DNA of 64,000 nt. Origin: DYRB01 sp963709645 (GTDB lineage: Bacteria > Pseudomonadota > Gammaproteobacteria > Chromatiales > Chromatiaceae). This document shows, in pieces, positions 38,385 through 48,566 of the stretch. The notes under the pieces were generated by a model. It did no database searches. It was not told where the DNA came from and saw nothing but the letters and a program-made list of their open reading frames with translations. A program made the position numbers and the translations under genes. The stretch covers positions 124,001 through 188,000 of the forward strand of contig CAVPXP010000021.1 in the NCBI GenBank assembly GCA_963709645.1. The letters run 5' to 3'. Positions within the stretch are counted from its first letter, which is position 1; each line of letters starts with the position of its first letter.

Positions 38385-39480
38385 TCAGACCTTTGCCGCG
38401 GTCACGACAAACCCGGATACCGGCACACCGTTTTCGCTGCGCAGCGCCGCCCGATCGAGCCGGCGGGTCGAGAGGCCTGCGGCGTCCAGGGTCTTGCGCA
38501 GGTAATCCGCGCCGTGCCGGTAGCGGCCCGAACCGGCTAACTCGAAGCCCCGGTCCGGATCGTCGGTCAGAACCTCCAGCGTAAAGACGAGCAACCCGCC
38601 TAAACGCAAGGCGCCGGCTGCCGCGATCAGCACCCTATCGAGTCTTCCGAAATAGACGAGGGTATCGATGGACGCGATCAGGTCGTAGTCAGAAGGCGCC
38701 TGCTCAAGGTACGCGCTGATCTCCCCGATCTCCAAGCGGTCGTAGAGACCGCACACCTTGGCCCTGTCGATCATACCGGCGGAGAGGTCGACGCCGTCCA
38801 GGCGACGGGCATATGGGCGCAGGTGGGGCGCGGCAAGCCCTGTTCCACACCCGGCATCGAGTACGACAAGATCGCCGGCACCGACGCCAACTTCTGCCGT
38901 CAATGCCGCGCCCACCAGTTCCGGTGCCCTGTATCCGAGGCCCTCCAAACGCCGGTCAAAACCGTCGGCGGCGGCGTTGAAAGTCTCGGCCACATAGGCG
39001 TCGGACGCACGTTCCGGTACCTCGGTGCCGGTACAGGCGGCGAGCAGGTGTGCAACCACCGGGTTGCCCGGTTCCAGGTCGAGCCAGGCCCTCAGCGCGA
39101 CGCTGGCTTCCGCCTGTCGGCCCGCCCGCTGCAGGGCCTGGGCAAGATTCTTCTGAGCGTTAACCTCGCGGGGGCTCAGCGCGACCGCGCTTCGGTAGGC
39201 GTCGATGGCGGCATCCAACTGCAGGTTTCGCTCGAGGGCTATGCCCAGGTTGTAGTGGGCCATGGCGTTGTCGGAATCGACTGCGATTGCAGCGCGGTAG
39301 GCGGCGATCGCCCCGGGTATGTCCCCCAGATCCTGCAACACGTTTCCGAGATTGTTCTGAATGACAGCGTGGCCGGGCAGTAGCTCGGTGGCGCGGCGAA
39401 TCAGCGTCAGGGCCTCGTCATTGCGGCCCCGTTGGTGCATCAGCACGCCGAGAAAGTGCAACGCATCCCCCTGATCGGGC
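38385..39480 (-). CDS. TPR / SAM-methyltransferase, N-terminus lost at the join
   Basis: Same architecture as 32625-33977 and clearly a paralogue. TPR units (ALHFLGVLMHQRGRNDEAL, NNLGNVLQDLGDIPGAI) are followed by a class I methyltransferase: LVVLDAGCGTGLAAPHLRPY, GVDLSAGMIDRA, YDLIASIDTLVYFG and LRLGGLLVFTLE. The genuine sequence stops near PDQGDALHF (about 39480). Upstream codons are AT-rich and give an unrelated stretch (NSISSKTRLPNYNSD), so the open frame that runs to 39578 is a chimera. Codon use up to the join is uniformly GC-rich. It lies 95 bases downstream of the vgrG start, on the same strand. Confidence 0.82.
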
Positions 39481-39490
39481 TGATGAAATG
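39470..39490. other. Join between GC-rich bacterial and AT-rich archaeal-like DNA
   Basis: Composition and codon use switch within about 20 bases, from GC-rich (to the left) to strongly AT-rich (to the right). Protein affinities change with it. Genes on both sides are cut: a TPR-methyltransferase on the left and a membrane acetyltransferase-like gene on the right. No repeat, transposase, integrase or tRNA lies at the border. Confidence 0.85.
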
Positions 39491-40211
39491 AATTATCAGT
39501 AAACATATCGGAATTATAATTCGGTAATCTGGTTTTCGAACTAATTGAATTCCCAAAGCTCCAAAGAAAGTTCCCCACGCAAGAAATGCGAGATCATTTC
39601 CAAAAAATATTGTAAAAATATCTGCGTCCTGCTTGAAAAACCATAAGATAACTGAACTCGAAGACCAAATCAATCCAATAATCAAGCGAAAATCTTGTTT
39701 TTTAAATTTCGTATTACGAAGTATTACTGAAATGATTGTTATAACTACCCAAATGGATAAAATAATAATATCGTTTACTTCATATGATGAATAAATCGCT
39801 GAAAATCACCTGTCCAATCCAAAAAAATACACACACACGGTTTATAACAGAAATCCAGGCATATAGAACCCCTTTTTTTACTAATTTGTTACGAAAAGAA
39901 ATCGATAGTGATAATCCTAAAATAAACATGAAGACTTGAGAACCCAAATCGATTAATGTGATCATTCGGGGGTAGAAATCTACATACTTATATCCAAAAT
40001 TCAGCCATGTAGGACCTATTGGATACTCTAAGGCTCGAATATCCGCTGAAAATACCCATGTCAAACTCGCAATAAAATAAAAAAACATGATCACTCCTCG
40101 TAATAGATCAAGCCATCTATATCTTGGTTGGTGATTTAACTCAAAATTTTGATCAGCATGTGGCGAAATAGTATTTTTTCTTTCCACAAATTCATTGGAG
40201 GTGTTTTCCAA
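39481..40211 (-). CDS. HGSNAT/DUF5009-like membrane protein, 3' end lost at the join, frameshifted
   Basis: ATG 40211 gives a cytoplasmic N-terminus, then RYRWLDLLRGVIMFFYFIASL, the opening of the heparan-alpha-glucosaminide N-acetyltransferase-like family (LDxLRG before the first helix). Further helices follow (LGSQVFMFILGLSLSISFRNKL, VINRVCVFFWIGQVIF). A slip near 39790 continues as IIILSIWVVITIISVIL and later AFLAWGTFFGALGIQL. Members have many helices and act in acyl transfer across the membrane or have no known activity. The 3' end is missing at 39480. The LRG motif supports the family; the substrate is unknown. Confidence 0.65.
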
Positions 40212-40344
40212 TATGATTTCCTACTCTTTCCTTAATATACTCTAACGCATATCTCATTTATTCGGGTCCTATTTAAATTTGGATTCTCTTTATACTTAAT
40301 CTCATCTAGAAAATGTTATTTTCTATTCACAACATGATAGAATA

Positions 40345-41577
40345 ATGGAATCCAATATATCATGTGATGTGTGTATTATTGGAGGGAATATTGCTGGTTC
40401 GTATTTGGCTTATAATCTCGCATCAAATGGACTTTCTGTGGTGATTGTTGAACAAAATCGGATTCCTGGAGTTCCTATGCAATGTGCTGGTATTGTTTCC
40501 CAGAGATTGACTAATATTGTCGATATCGATCCTTCTATCATCATAAACCGAGTAGATACTGCATGGCTGATCTCGGAAAATGGGAAAAAAGTATCCGTTT
40601 CCATTCGAGATAACCCGTATATTCTCGACCGAGTAAAACTGGATCAGTATTTTTATCACAAAGCCGAGAGCATTGGGGTAAAATACCTTCTTGGAGAAAA
40701 ATTCTCAAGGTTCGAATTACAATACGATAAATAGTAAAGAGATTGTTCAAATAACTACTAAAAAAAGGATAATTAATGCCCAAATGATTGTTGGATGCGA
40801 TGGTCCAAATTCTCTTGTTGCGAAACTCCATGGAGTAGAACATAAATTAATACCCGCCATGCAAATACGCGCTTCCTTTCCTCAACCGTATAATTCAGTG
40901 AGAATGTACTTTAAAAAAAATTGGAAGAATCTTTTTGGATGGGTCATTCCTGAAGGAAATGGTATATGTAGGATCGGATTAGGATGTAAACATAATTTGA
41001 GAGAACTTCATTTCAGCAGTTTATCGACGATTTAAATATTAGAAAATCTGAAATAATTGAGAAATTCGGGGGACAGATACTTATCGGATATCCTAAGAAA
41101 ATTGCCTTTCATAGAGCAATTTTATTAGGGGATGCTGCTGGAATGGTTAAAGCAACCACAGGAGGTGGTATTAATACGCTTCTAAAGGCAAGCAAACCAG
41201 CAAAAGAAGCCGTTCTCAAAGCGTTTAGTAGAAATGATTTTACTCAGAAGTTTTTCATTACTCATTATCAGCATAGTAAAGAAATACGACATCTGAAAAA
41301 TAATATTTTACTTCATTATTTTGTCAGGATTATCCTGCTATTTTTGACGCAAGATGAGTATGAGGTAAGTATGTTGTTATTAAATCAACCAGAAACACGA
41401 AAATTACTTTTAAAATATGGTGATATGGATTTTCCCATTATATTTATTCTGAAAATGATAGTGAGAGTGGATTTATGGAAATATATCATAAAAATTGTTC
41501 CTAAGTATTTTAAAGAAAACTCCACAGATTTTGCGAGAATTACTGAAAATCTCGAAAAATTGATTATTTTCTTATAA
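40345..41577 (+). CDS. Geranylgeranyl-reductase-family FAD protein (frameshifted)
   Basis: ATG 40345 opens a Rossmann fold (CDVCIIGGNIAGSYLAYNLA, FAD site), then VPMQCAGIVSQRL, the family's substrate-cleft motif. After a slip near 40715 the sequence reads IVGCDGPNSLVAKLHG, and after another near 41030 ILLGDAAGMVKATTGGGIN, the second FAD motif and the typical GGR GGGI loop. The C-terminus is helical and ends at 41577. Repaired length is about 410 residues. In archaea such enzymes saturate isoprenoid lipid chains, although the family is broad. It is the strongest archaeal marker of this half. The indels fall between conserved motifs. Confidence 0.82.
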
Positions 41578-42137
41578 TTAATTTCTTAATTCGAATTTCT
41601 CATTCTTCCCTTTTCGTCGGCAAAACTTCGCAAGTCAGTAGGGAAGTCCGACAAAAAGATCTGAAATCGCCCTTCCGACAAAAATCCTTCCAATGAATGC
41701 CAAGGACTTACTTCCACATATCTCATTGAGGGGGAAATTGTCGGCCCGCTAGATACATGTTACCCCAGTATTACGTAGAGTTACAGACATAGTTAAGTCG
41801 AATTTTGTCGGATCCAGATCATTATTAACCCGTTATTCATTGAGAATGAACGAATACTAATTTATTTGTTACAACGGGACTTAAATATGATTTTAAGTGA
41901 ATATTTGAATATCAGTGCGATATTATACTGATGTTTCCCAAATGTTGGTGTGTATTGGCGAAACACCCCTAATCCTCTTTGGTCCATTATTCAGGATCTA
42001 AAACTCACAAAAACAAGCAAGAAATTTCATATTCATCATACAGTGGACTTCATATACGGGGATTTGGCAGTATTATTGACCTCGAAGTAAGGAATCTAGG
42101 TGTGGGTTCCTACAAAAAAAGGTAGTGTGTGTAAAAA
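41578..42137. other. Intergenic region with repeated TCCGACAAAAA
   Basis: About 560 bases with no protein-like frame. TCCGACAAAAA occurs at 41647-41657 and 41674-41684, and its near-complement TTTTGTCGGA at 41804-41813; shorter GTCGG words lie nearby. The first half is richer in GC than the flanking genes. It could be a decayed inverted-repeat element or a structured regulatory stretch. Confidence 0.45.
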
Positions 42138-42380
42138 ATGAATCAAATGTTCAAAAAATATCTTATAAAAAATAATTTCTGGCTTACTAAAAAGAAAGAT
42201 TGCGAGTGGTTTGTCAAACATACCCCCGTATCAGGTGGTATATATGCGAAATTGATGCAAAAAGGCGTGGAAATCCAGCACAGTGGGGAAAGAGTAATTT
42301 TCACGAACTTTAATGAGCTTGACGAATTTTTGGAAAAATTACATCTCCTCGGATTTCAGAGGACGCAAGCGAATTCGTGA
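42138..42380 (+). CDS. Small protein of unknown function
   Basis: An 80-residue frame with natural-looking composition for this half: basic and hydrophobic mix, ending EKLHLLGFQRTQANS. It has no signal peptide, membrane helix or metal motif. The segment ERVIFTNFNELDEFLEKL suggests a small alpha/beta fold. Codon use matches neighbouring genes. No family recognised. Confidence 0.5.
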   Translation: MNQMFKKYLIKNNFWLTKKKDCEWFVKHTPVSGGIYAKLMQKGVEIQHSGERVIFTNFNELDEFLEKLHLLGFQRTQANS

Positions 42381-42448
42381 ATATATTGAACCGAAGGTTA
42401 TCTTCTAACGTTTTAAGAAAATTAGATTTTTAATTTATTCTCTCCTTT

Positions 42449-43315
42449 TTAGAACTGTACCAGTTTTCTTTCATTATCATGATATGAGTAGGTTTCAGGT
42501 ACATTTATTTCTCTAACAGCAAGCAGAGGACTACTTTTTTGCATGATAAGACTTTGAGGTTGGAATTTCGTCGCATTCCCAATCGGTAGTGGTGTGTATG
42601 GAGCAGGTCTCTTCTCATATCGTGCGGGAGGTTGTGGTTTATTGAAATATAGCGCAACAACTTGCTTTTGCATATCATCCGCAATTTCCTGTAAAAGCTC
42701 GCGATTATTCGGATCTAATCCGTCTTGAAGATAAACCGGTGTTCCTACCCGAATGTGCGCTTTGCCTTTGAGAAGATCTCGATTTCCGAGTAATGCAGTA
42801 GGAATATAAGGGACTTTATTCAAAATGACCATCCGAGCAGCCCCTGTTTTGAAGGGACGGATGGGACCCTTTTTGGTGCGACCTCCCTCGGGGAACATAC
42901 CCACACATAATCCCCGTTTTAAACAATATTGAATTTCCCTTTCAGTACGGGGAGTGAGTGTTCGCTCCGGAGACAAAGGAATCGTTCCGAATGGAAATAT
43001 GATACTCTTAACAATTGGGGTTGTAAAATTTTCTATTTTACTTACCCATCGGATTTCACGATATACATGCGGTCCTGTGAATGCCATACTACAAAAGAAT
43101 GGATCTATTAGGTATTTATGATTAGCAACTACTACAAGACCACCTTTTTCTCTGGGTGGAATAAACTCATTGTTCTCCCAAGTTGTTTTATTTGTAATCC
43201 ATGTTATTTTAGGGAAAAATCTTGCGCCAATGTGATAATATACTTTATTGACAAGCCTTTGCCATTCACCCCTTTGCATATGTAGACTTATATCTCTTAT
43301 AACAAAAACGATCAA
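42449..43315 (-). CDS. PlsC-type 1-acylglycerol-3-phosphate acyltransferase
   Basis: A 288-residue intact acyltransferase. Motif 1 NHKYLIDPFF supplies the catalytic His66 and Asp71. Motif 3 reads MFPEGGRTKKG and motif 4 VPYIPTALLGN, the full PlsC/AGPAT set. A Lys/Arg-rich N-terminus without a clear membrane helix is followed by the catalytic fold. The C-terminal 60 residues are Pro-rich and may be disordered. The enzyme class acylates lysophosphatidate or similar glycerolipids, normally bacterial or eukaryotic chemistry. Start may be 43315 or the in-frame ATG at 43279. It is separated from the GGR-family gene by the small protein and is on the opposite strand. Confidence 0.87.
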   Translation of the reverse strand: MIVFVIRDISLHMQRGEWQRLVNKVYYHIGARFFPKITWITNKTTWENNEFIPPREKGGLVVVANHKYLIDPFFCSMAFTGPHVYREIRWVSKIENFTTPIVKSIIFPFGTIPLSPERTLTPRTEREIQYCLKRGLCVGMFPEGGRTKKGPIRPFKTGAARMVILNKVPYIPTALLGNRDLLKGKAHIRVGTPVYLQDGLDPNNRELLQEIADDMQKQVVALYFNKPQPPARYEKRPAPYTPLPIGNATKFQPQSLIMQKSSPLLAVREINVPETYSYHDNERKLVQF

Positions 43316-43480
43316 ATAGATTATATTTAAGCCAGGCTTTTAGGATGGTTTTGAGGACAGATGGCATAGGGATCATGTTATCAATCGGTTATCAACAATT
43401 AAGCAACCATTACAATTCGAAAATATTTAAGGTTTCACCTTAAGTTAATAGTTTTATTGATATGATTTCGACAATAATCC

Positions 43481-44865
43481 TTAAGAAAGTTCCTGACCGC
43501 AATAAACACAATATTTCAGCACATTATGGGTATTTTGTAGAGAACGACCACAATATTCACATTGTATGTTATTGTTTTGGTCGGAGGTATCCTTAATTAA
43601 ACTTCTTTCATATGATAGGTTAGAAATTTCTAAACCACAATACAGGCAATGCTCGAGATTTTTATCGTTCAAATAACACCCACAATGTGGGCAATGGTAC
43701 TTCTTTGGTGGAATGGATGGGTTTTCTTGAACCTCTTCTTTTTCTCCTTTTGACTCTCGGCTTGATTTCTTCTTCTTGTGCCTTAAGACTACGATTATCA
43801 CTAAACTCATGAGAACTACCCCAATTGAAGATAAAATTAGAGTAAGTTCCCATATTTCAAATATTCTAAATCGAGTGATTTCGTTCCCAACACAATTAAT
43901 TTCGACAATTTTTGTGTCTACATCTGAAAACCGATTTTTATAAATAATATTATTTGTGGTATGAACCAAGTTAATACCAATTGTGCATGTATTGATTTTA
44001 TTTTCTGATATTATGGTTTCCACGGAATTTTCTAGGTAAATTCCCCCGTGACTATTATATATTGAATTATTGAAAATTGTTGAGTTACTTACGTCATATA
44101 TTGTTATCCCAAAATAATCGTTATAACCACTGATTTCATTGGCATATATCTCCATGTGAAACGAATTAGAAAGATAAATCCCTAGCTCCGGGTCCGGATG
44201 AATCAATTTTATTATAAGAAATTGATAAATTGTCCGCTATTACCGTTTTAATACCACATCCTGAATTTGATAAAAACTCATTATGTGAAATTGTGCAGTT
44301 ATTTCCATTCCCTACGAAGTATATGCCGTTACTTTGACATCCATAGAAATTATTGTTGGAAATAGTGAGATTTGAACTCAAGCTGTTCTGCATTATAGAT
44401 ATTCCATGATAATTACCTATTAGTAAATTAGAATCTATTGAACAATCTGAACAGTTTGAAATATCAATTGCATCGCTATTATATTGAAAATTACAATCGA
44501 AAATGGTTACTCTTGAACAGTTAATTAGACTTGATTCCATCTTGATCGTATAAAGCGGATATTTTTTGTATCGTCAAGTACTTATCCGTATTTCTTATTT
44601 CAATTGCTGATCCTGATCCTGAAGAATCAATAGCCATTTCAGATATAACATAAGGATCACTAAAGGTTCCCCCACCAGTTTTATTGGGGAATAAAGATAA
44701 TGCAAAATTTCCATCAATTAGAATCTTTGGTACAGTAGCGATTATATTTTCCTTACTGATTCTAGGACTTTGTATGAGAAATTTATAATTCATTGCACAG
44801 AATCCAATAAGAATTAGGTAGACTATCATTAGAGATAGTAATTTCCTTCCCGTAGTGGCATTCAT
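43481..44865 (-). CDS. Surface beta-helix protein with membrane anchor and two zinc ribbons (frameshifted)
   Basis: ATG 44865 gives an N-terminal hydrophobic segment (LLSLMIVYLILIGFCAMNY), likely a signal anchor. After slips near 44560 and 44210 the body is a NosD-like right-handed beta-helix with many N-x-I repeats (SNLTISNNNFYG, NCTISHNEFLSN, NSTIFNNSIYNSHG). A second membrane helix follows (LILSSIGVVLMSLVIIVVL), then a Lys-rich stretch and two zinc ribbons: CPHCG...HCLYCG and CEYCG...YCVYCG. The helix domain should face outside and the ribbons the cytoplasm. This layout is seen in archaeal surface proteins. Repaired length is about 460 residues. Ligand and function are unknown. Confidence 0.78.
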
Positions 44866-45089
44866 TTCTTCTCGACTTAATAATATTTATATTACTTCAA
44901 TATATAACGATGTTTCATTTCCATAGAGTTTGTTAAAAAAAAATCATGCAGAATATGATGTCAAGGATCTATTCTGTTTCAAAATCTCGAATACATTTTA
45001 TTTCCACTTATGTTTTACCAACTTCCTTTCTTTTGGATTCTATACTCCATTGTTCTCTGCGGTAGTAGGACAATCTCAGAATTGAAGGA

Positions 45090-46346
45090 TTAATTTAAAT
45101 TATTCTCCATATGCTTGATGAAATGGATATAGACTCCTATGGCAGTTCTAAATAGATTATGGGTCAAATGTTCTGGGTCATCCGTGATTTCATGCCAGTT
45201 TGCAGGTTTCATGGTTTTTGTTCCTTCATAGCCGACAAGGGTTGAGGAGGGAAATCCAGCTAACGCAAATCGTCCTCCATCAGAAGCTCCCATCTTTAGA
45301 TCTGGGGCAATTCCGCAATGTACAACATTTTTTTTTCCGATTTCTTTTACTAACGAATCAAATGCATTTTCTAATTCCTTGCAAACAGAGATATCATGAG
45401 TAGCAAGATGCATAAGTTCTTTTGTCAAGATTGCAAGATGGGTGCCTGCTCCGAGGGATTCAGGTATAACTGCAATACTATCTTTAAGAAGTCCTAATTT
45501 GGAATATTTCTTAATAAAATATTCAGATCCTCGTTCTCCGCATTCTTCAGAACCAAACGAACCCAACCAGAGTTCAATATTCTTCAATCGATTTTTATCT
45601 TCAGAGAAATATTTCCCAATTGCGAGGGCTAATCCGACTCCTGAAAGGTTATCATTTGCTCCTAAAACAGGAGTTCCGCCAATAAAACCCAGAAGAGTAA
45701 TCATGAAAACGGGAAAACCAATAATTGAAACAGCCAGAAATAAGAAATCTATCCAAGTCAAACCAAAAATTAATGCAGAGAAAATATATCTAATATTCAC
45801 TAATTGGACTAACACAACTTTCAAAACGGACAAAATCACAATAGAAACGATGTATATTATTGAAGATTTGAAAAATATCGCACTATTCTCTCCAAAACGC
45901 GTTATCCGGAACTGATAGGCGCTATCCATATGCCCTGCAATAATAATTTTTATTTTCCCTGGTATCACGTCTCCATTGGGATTACGAGGTAGTATACGAC
46001 CAGTTGCATTATGACTAACTGCTTTTCTCGATAAGAATGCGAACCAATTCTTCATCAATACTAATGAGACAAAGAAAATGAACAGACCAAACAAGGGTAA
46101 AAATATAGAGAATAATGCCCATAAACCTTTGAAGAAGAAAGAAAATACACCTAGTATTACCAAAACACCAAGCATTGTTACAAATCCACTAGGGTAAAAT
46201 GTCGGATACACTTTATAGGAATCAAAATAAGTGAAATCACATATAGGTTGGAGTCTTTTTTCTAAATCTTCTAATGCTCTCTTTTCTTCTTCTGTTCCAG
46301 AAATTCTCGGTCCATACGCATCACATACATGCTTGATGTAATGCAA
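45090..46346 (-). CDS. Membrane-embedded M28-family metallopeptidase
   Basis: A 418-residue protein. It opens with a short helical cap containing AYGPRISGTEEEKRAL, typical of M28 peptidases. Two or three membrane helices follow (VTMLGVLVILGVFSFFFKGL onward). Metal ligands are visible: IIAGHMDSAY (His), GANDNLSG (Asp), GSEECGERGSE (catalytic Glu and metal ligand) and a late NWHEITDDPEHL (His). More helices interrupt the catalytic domain between the first and second ligand sets, an unusual insertion. The start at 46346 is a TTG; codons in frame extend to about 46388 (LEEYKEITDEAL), so the true start may be further upstream. Confidence 0.82.
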   Translation of the reverse strand: MHYIKHVCDAYGPRISGTEEEKRALEDLEKRLQPICDFTYFDSYKVYPTFYPSGFVTMLGVLVILGVFSFFFKGLWALFSIFLPLFGLFIFFVSLVLMKNWFAFLSRKAVSHNATGRILPRNPNGDVIPGKIKIIIAGHMDSAYQFRITRFGENSAIFFKSSIIYIVSIVILSVLKVVLVQLVNIRYIFSALIFGLTWIDFLFLAVSIIGFPVFMITLLGFIGGTPVLGANDNLSGVGLALAIGKYFSEDKNRLKNIELWLGSFGSEECGERGSEYFIKKYSKLGLLKDSIAVIPESLGAGTHLAILTKELMHLATHDISVCKELENAFDSLVKEIGKKNVVHCGIAPDLKMGASDGGRFALAGFPSSTLVGYEGTKTMKPANWHEITDDPEHLTHNLFRTAIGVYIHFIKHMENNLN

Positions 46347-46410
46347 TGCCTCATCAGTTATTTCCTTGTATTCTTCTAGTTTGATAATAAATCACCTTTT
46401 GATTAAGGGG

Positions 46411-47247
46411 TTAAAAATCAAGATGAACAAATCTGCCCATTTTTAACCTGTCTGCCATTTTCATGACTTTTATTGTAAATTCATTCCAGTGTGGATTAAT
46501 TGTGGTTCTTTCCCAATATGAATATGAGTCTTTAAGTTTTATTTTTGGACTCCATGATTCGAACTGCTTCTTGATGTTTCTATGAAATGCAAATTTCCAT
46601 AGCATCTCTGTCTTGCCTGTTTTTCTTACTTGCTTATTGGTCATTTTAACTCCCATTTTAGTTGAACCATCGAAAATTATTTCTCCTCCAGAAAATCTTT
46701 CAACTATTGTTATAATTAACGATTTTACCTCCTCTTCTTCAAAATATAAGAAAAACCCTCCAGCTATAAAAAAAATACCCTTTTCCTTAGAATAGGGGAT
46801 TTCATCCATCCATTTAAAATCCATTACATCCACAGCTAAATTTTTATGTCGTTCTCCCTCAGGAAGGTACCTATTGCGTAATTCAATGACATTTGGAAGA
46901 TCCATTTCTACCCAATTCAAATTTCCATTGTCATTTCGATAAAAACTCGTTTCCAATCCCGCACCGATATTCACTACTGTGGCGTTTGGATGGGTCTTCA
47001 GATATTTTTGAAGAGCGACATCCATATTATTTGCCCGAGCACAAAAAACCAGTCCCCAATATTCGATTCTGTGTCTATAATACTCCTTGATGAAATTATC
47101 ATCATATTCATAATCCTTAATCATGCGTTCAAGGACAATAGATGCTTTGGGATCGACTATTGGATATTTAGAACCGTAATTAGCTCTACCCCATAGAGGA
47201 AGAAACATAGTTGCTTGAACGGAATTATCTTCAATTGGATTTTTCAT
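46411..47247 (-). CDS. PPM/LCMT-type O-methyltransferase
   Basis: A 278-residue intact protein of the leucine carboxyl methyltransferase (PPM1/TcmP) family. The SAM site reads ATVVNIGAGLETSFYR, followed by WVEMDLPNVIELRNRYLP, the family's acidic strand and helix, then FIAGGFFLYFEEEEVKSL, the post-II motif. Members methylate carboxyl or hydroxyl groups of small metabolites or proteins. ATG 47247 is preceded by a short AT-rich gap. It follows the M28 peptidase's upstream end on the same strand but the spacing does not prove an operon. Confidence 0.84.
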   Translation of the reverse strand: MKNPIEDNSVQATMFLPLWGRANYGSKYPIVDPKASIVLERMIKDYEYDDNFIKEYYRHRIEYWGLVFCARANNMDVALQKYLKTHPNATVVNIGAGLETSFYRNDNGNLNWVEMDLPNVIELRNRYLPEGERHKNLAVDVMDFKWMDEIPYSKEKGIFFIAGGFFLYFEEEEVKSLIITIVERFSGGEIIFDGSTKMGVKMTNKQVRKTGKTEMLWKFAFHRNIKKQFESWSPKIKLKDSYSYWERTTINPHWNEFTIKVMKMADRLKMGRFVHLDF

Positions 47248-47539
47248 AATGTACTCTCTTTGTATTAGAAAAAAAGTGTTTTCAAATTTTTAACCTATTT
47301 TATAAATGTGATCTTGATAGCTAAAATGTCAAACCAGATTGTTTCAAGATTAAACCGGATGACTAAACTCTACTCATAGCTGCTTTAAGTTCTTTTTTAT
47401 GTATCAAATTCTTTTTTCATTTTAACATAGATTTTTGATGGTGTACAGAATATTGGTTATCTTATATGTTAAACTCAACGAATACATTGTCTTCAGAATA
47501 CATGATGCGGAAGAAAAAAATGAGTGAGAAATACGATAA

Positions 47540-48505
47540 ATGAATGTTAATATACGCAATTTTAATGAAAAGAAAGATGCAGAAAATTTCTATTGGAATA
47601 GTTTTGAGACATTGATCTCAATGAAAGGAATCCCTCCGGGACTTACACAAACTGAATACTATAACTTGCTAATTCCGGAATTCAAAGCCTATATAAATGC
47701 ATTAGAGGAAAACCATATTTTCGTTGCTGAAGGTGAAAATTCTCAATATTTGGGGCATATATGGCTATCTTTAACGGAGGAACTTGATCCATGGGAAATG
47801 AATCATTATTTTTGGTTGCATAACATTACAATACCTCGGAATTATCGAAATTTAGGAATTGGTTCTCAGATGATGCATTTTCTAGAAAGATACATCATGC
47901 AACACAATGTTGGAATGAAGAAAATTGGTCTTCATGTAAATGCAGAAAATGAAAATGCGTTGAAATTATATCAGAAAATGCAATATTCTACATATAAAAC
48001 TCAAATATTCTATAAAATTCAAGAAATTTCTATTTGTGAAGGATCTACTTATGAAATTAGACCTGCCATTTCGGATCCCGATTTCCAAAGTATTTTGGCT
48101 ATAGCGATGTATTTTAATTTAAGTAAACTTACAGTAGATAAATCCGTTGATCTCTTACAGAAAAATTTTGAGGATATTTTTAATGTAACGAAGAAAAAAG
48201 AGGAGGATATAGCATATATTTTGAAGAATGAAGATGATGTAACTGTTGGGTATTTTATTTTGAAGGAATCTGAAATGAAATTTCACAAAACAGCATACAT
48301 CACCCAGTTTGGTTTCAATACTCACAGTAGACTTGATCGTCTAATTGATTCTATACTGCAATTCACAGAAAATTGGGCTAAAGAAAAAAATATTGATAAA
48401 ATTGAATCTATTGTATATATTGATAACCGAGATATTCTCGAATATCTAAAAACGAAAGGATTTGAAGAATTCGGGTATTTTAAGAGAAAAAACATTGAAG
48501 TGTGA
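47540..48505 (+). CDS. Tandem GNAT N-acetyltransferase
   Basis: A 321-residue protein with two GNAT-like halves. The N-terminal half (about 55-165) has the acetyl-CoA loop RNYRNLGIGSQMMHFLERY and then KIGLHVNAENENALKLYQKM, the classic motifs A and B. The C-terminal half (about 175-320) is a weaker GNAT fold ending VYIDNRDILEYLKTKGFEEF; its acetyl-CoA loop is degenerate. Substrate is unknown. AT-rich promoter sequence lies upstream. The gene is free of indels and stands apart from its neighbours. Confidence 0.8.
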   Translation: MNVNIRNFNEKKDAENFYWNSFETLISMKGIPPGLTQTEYYNLLIPEFKAYINALEENHIFVAEGENSQYLGHIWLSLTEELDPWEMNHYFWLHNITIPRNYRNLGIGSQMMHFLERYIMQHNVGMKKIGLHVNAENENALKLYQKMQYSTYKTQIFYKIQEISICEGSTYEIRPAISDPDFQSILAIAMYFNLSKLTVDKSVDLLQKNFEDIFNVTKKKEEDIAYILKNEDDVTVGYFILKESEMKFHKTAYITQFGFNTHSRLDRLIDSILQFTENWAKEKNIDKIESIVYIDNRDILEYLKTKGFEEFGYFKRKNIEV

Positions 48506-48566
48506 AATGAAAAAGCCAATAATTTTTTTAGGGGATTTTTTATTTTGAAAAGTCGAAATACAAATT

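Noticed and set aside
38385..39578. Full-length methyltransferase starting at 39578
   Set aside because: The first 30 or so codons come from the AT-rich side of the join and are unrelated to the TPR repeats.
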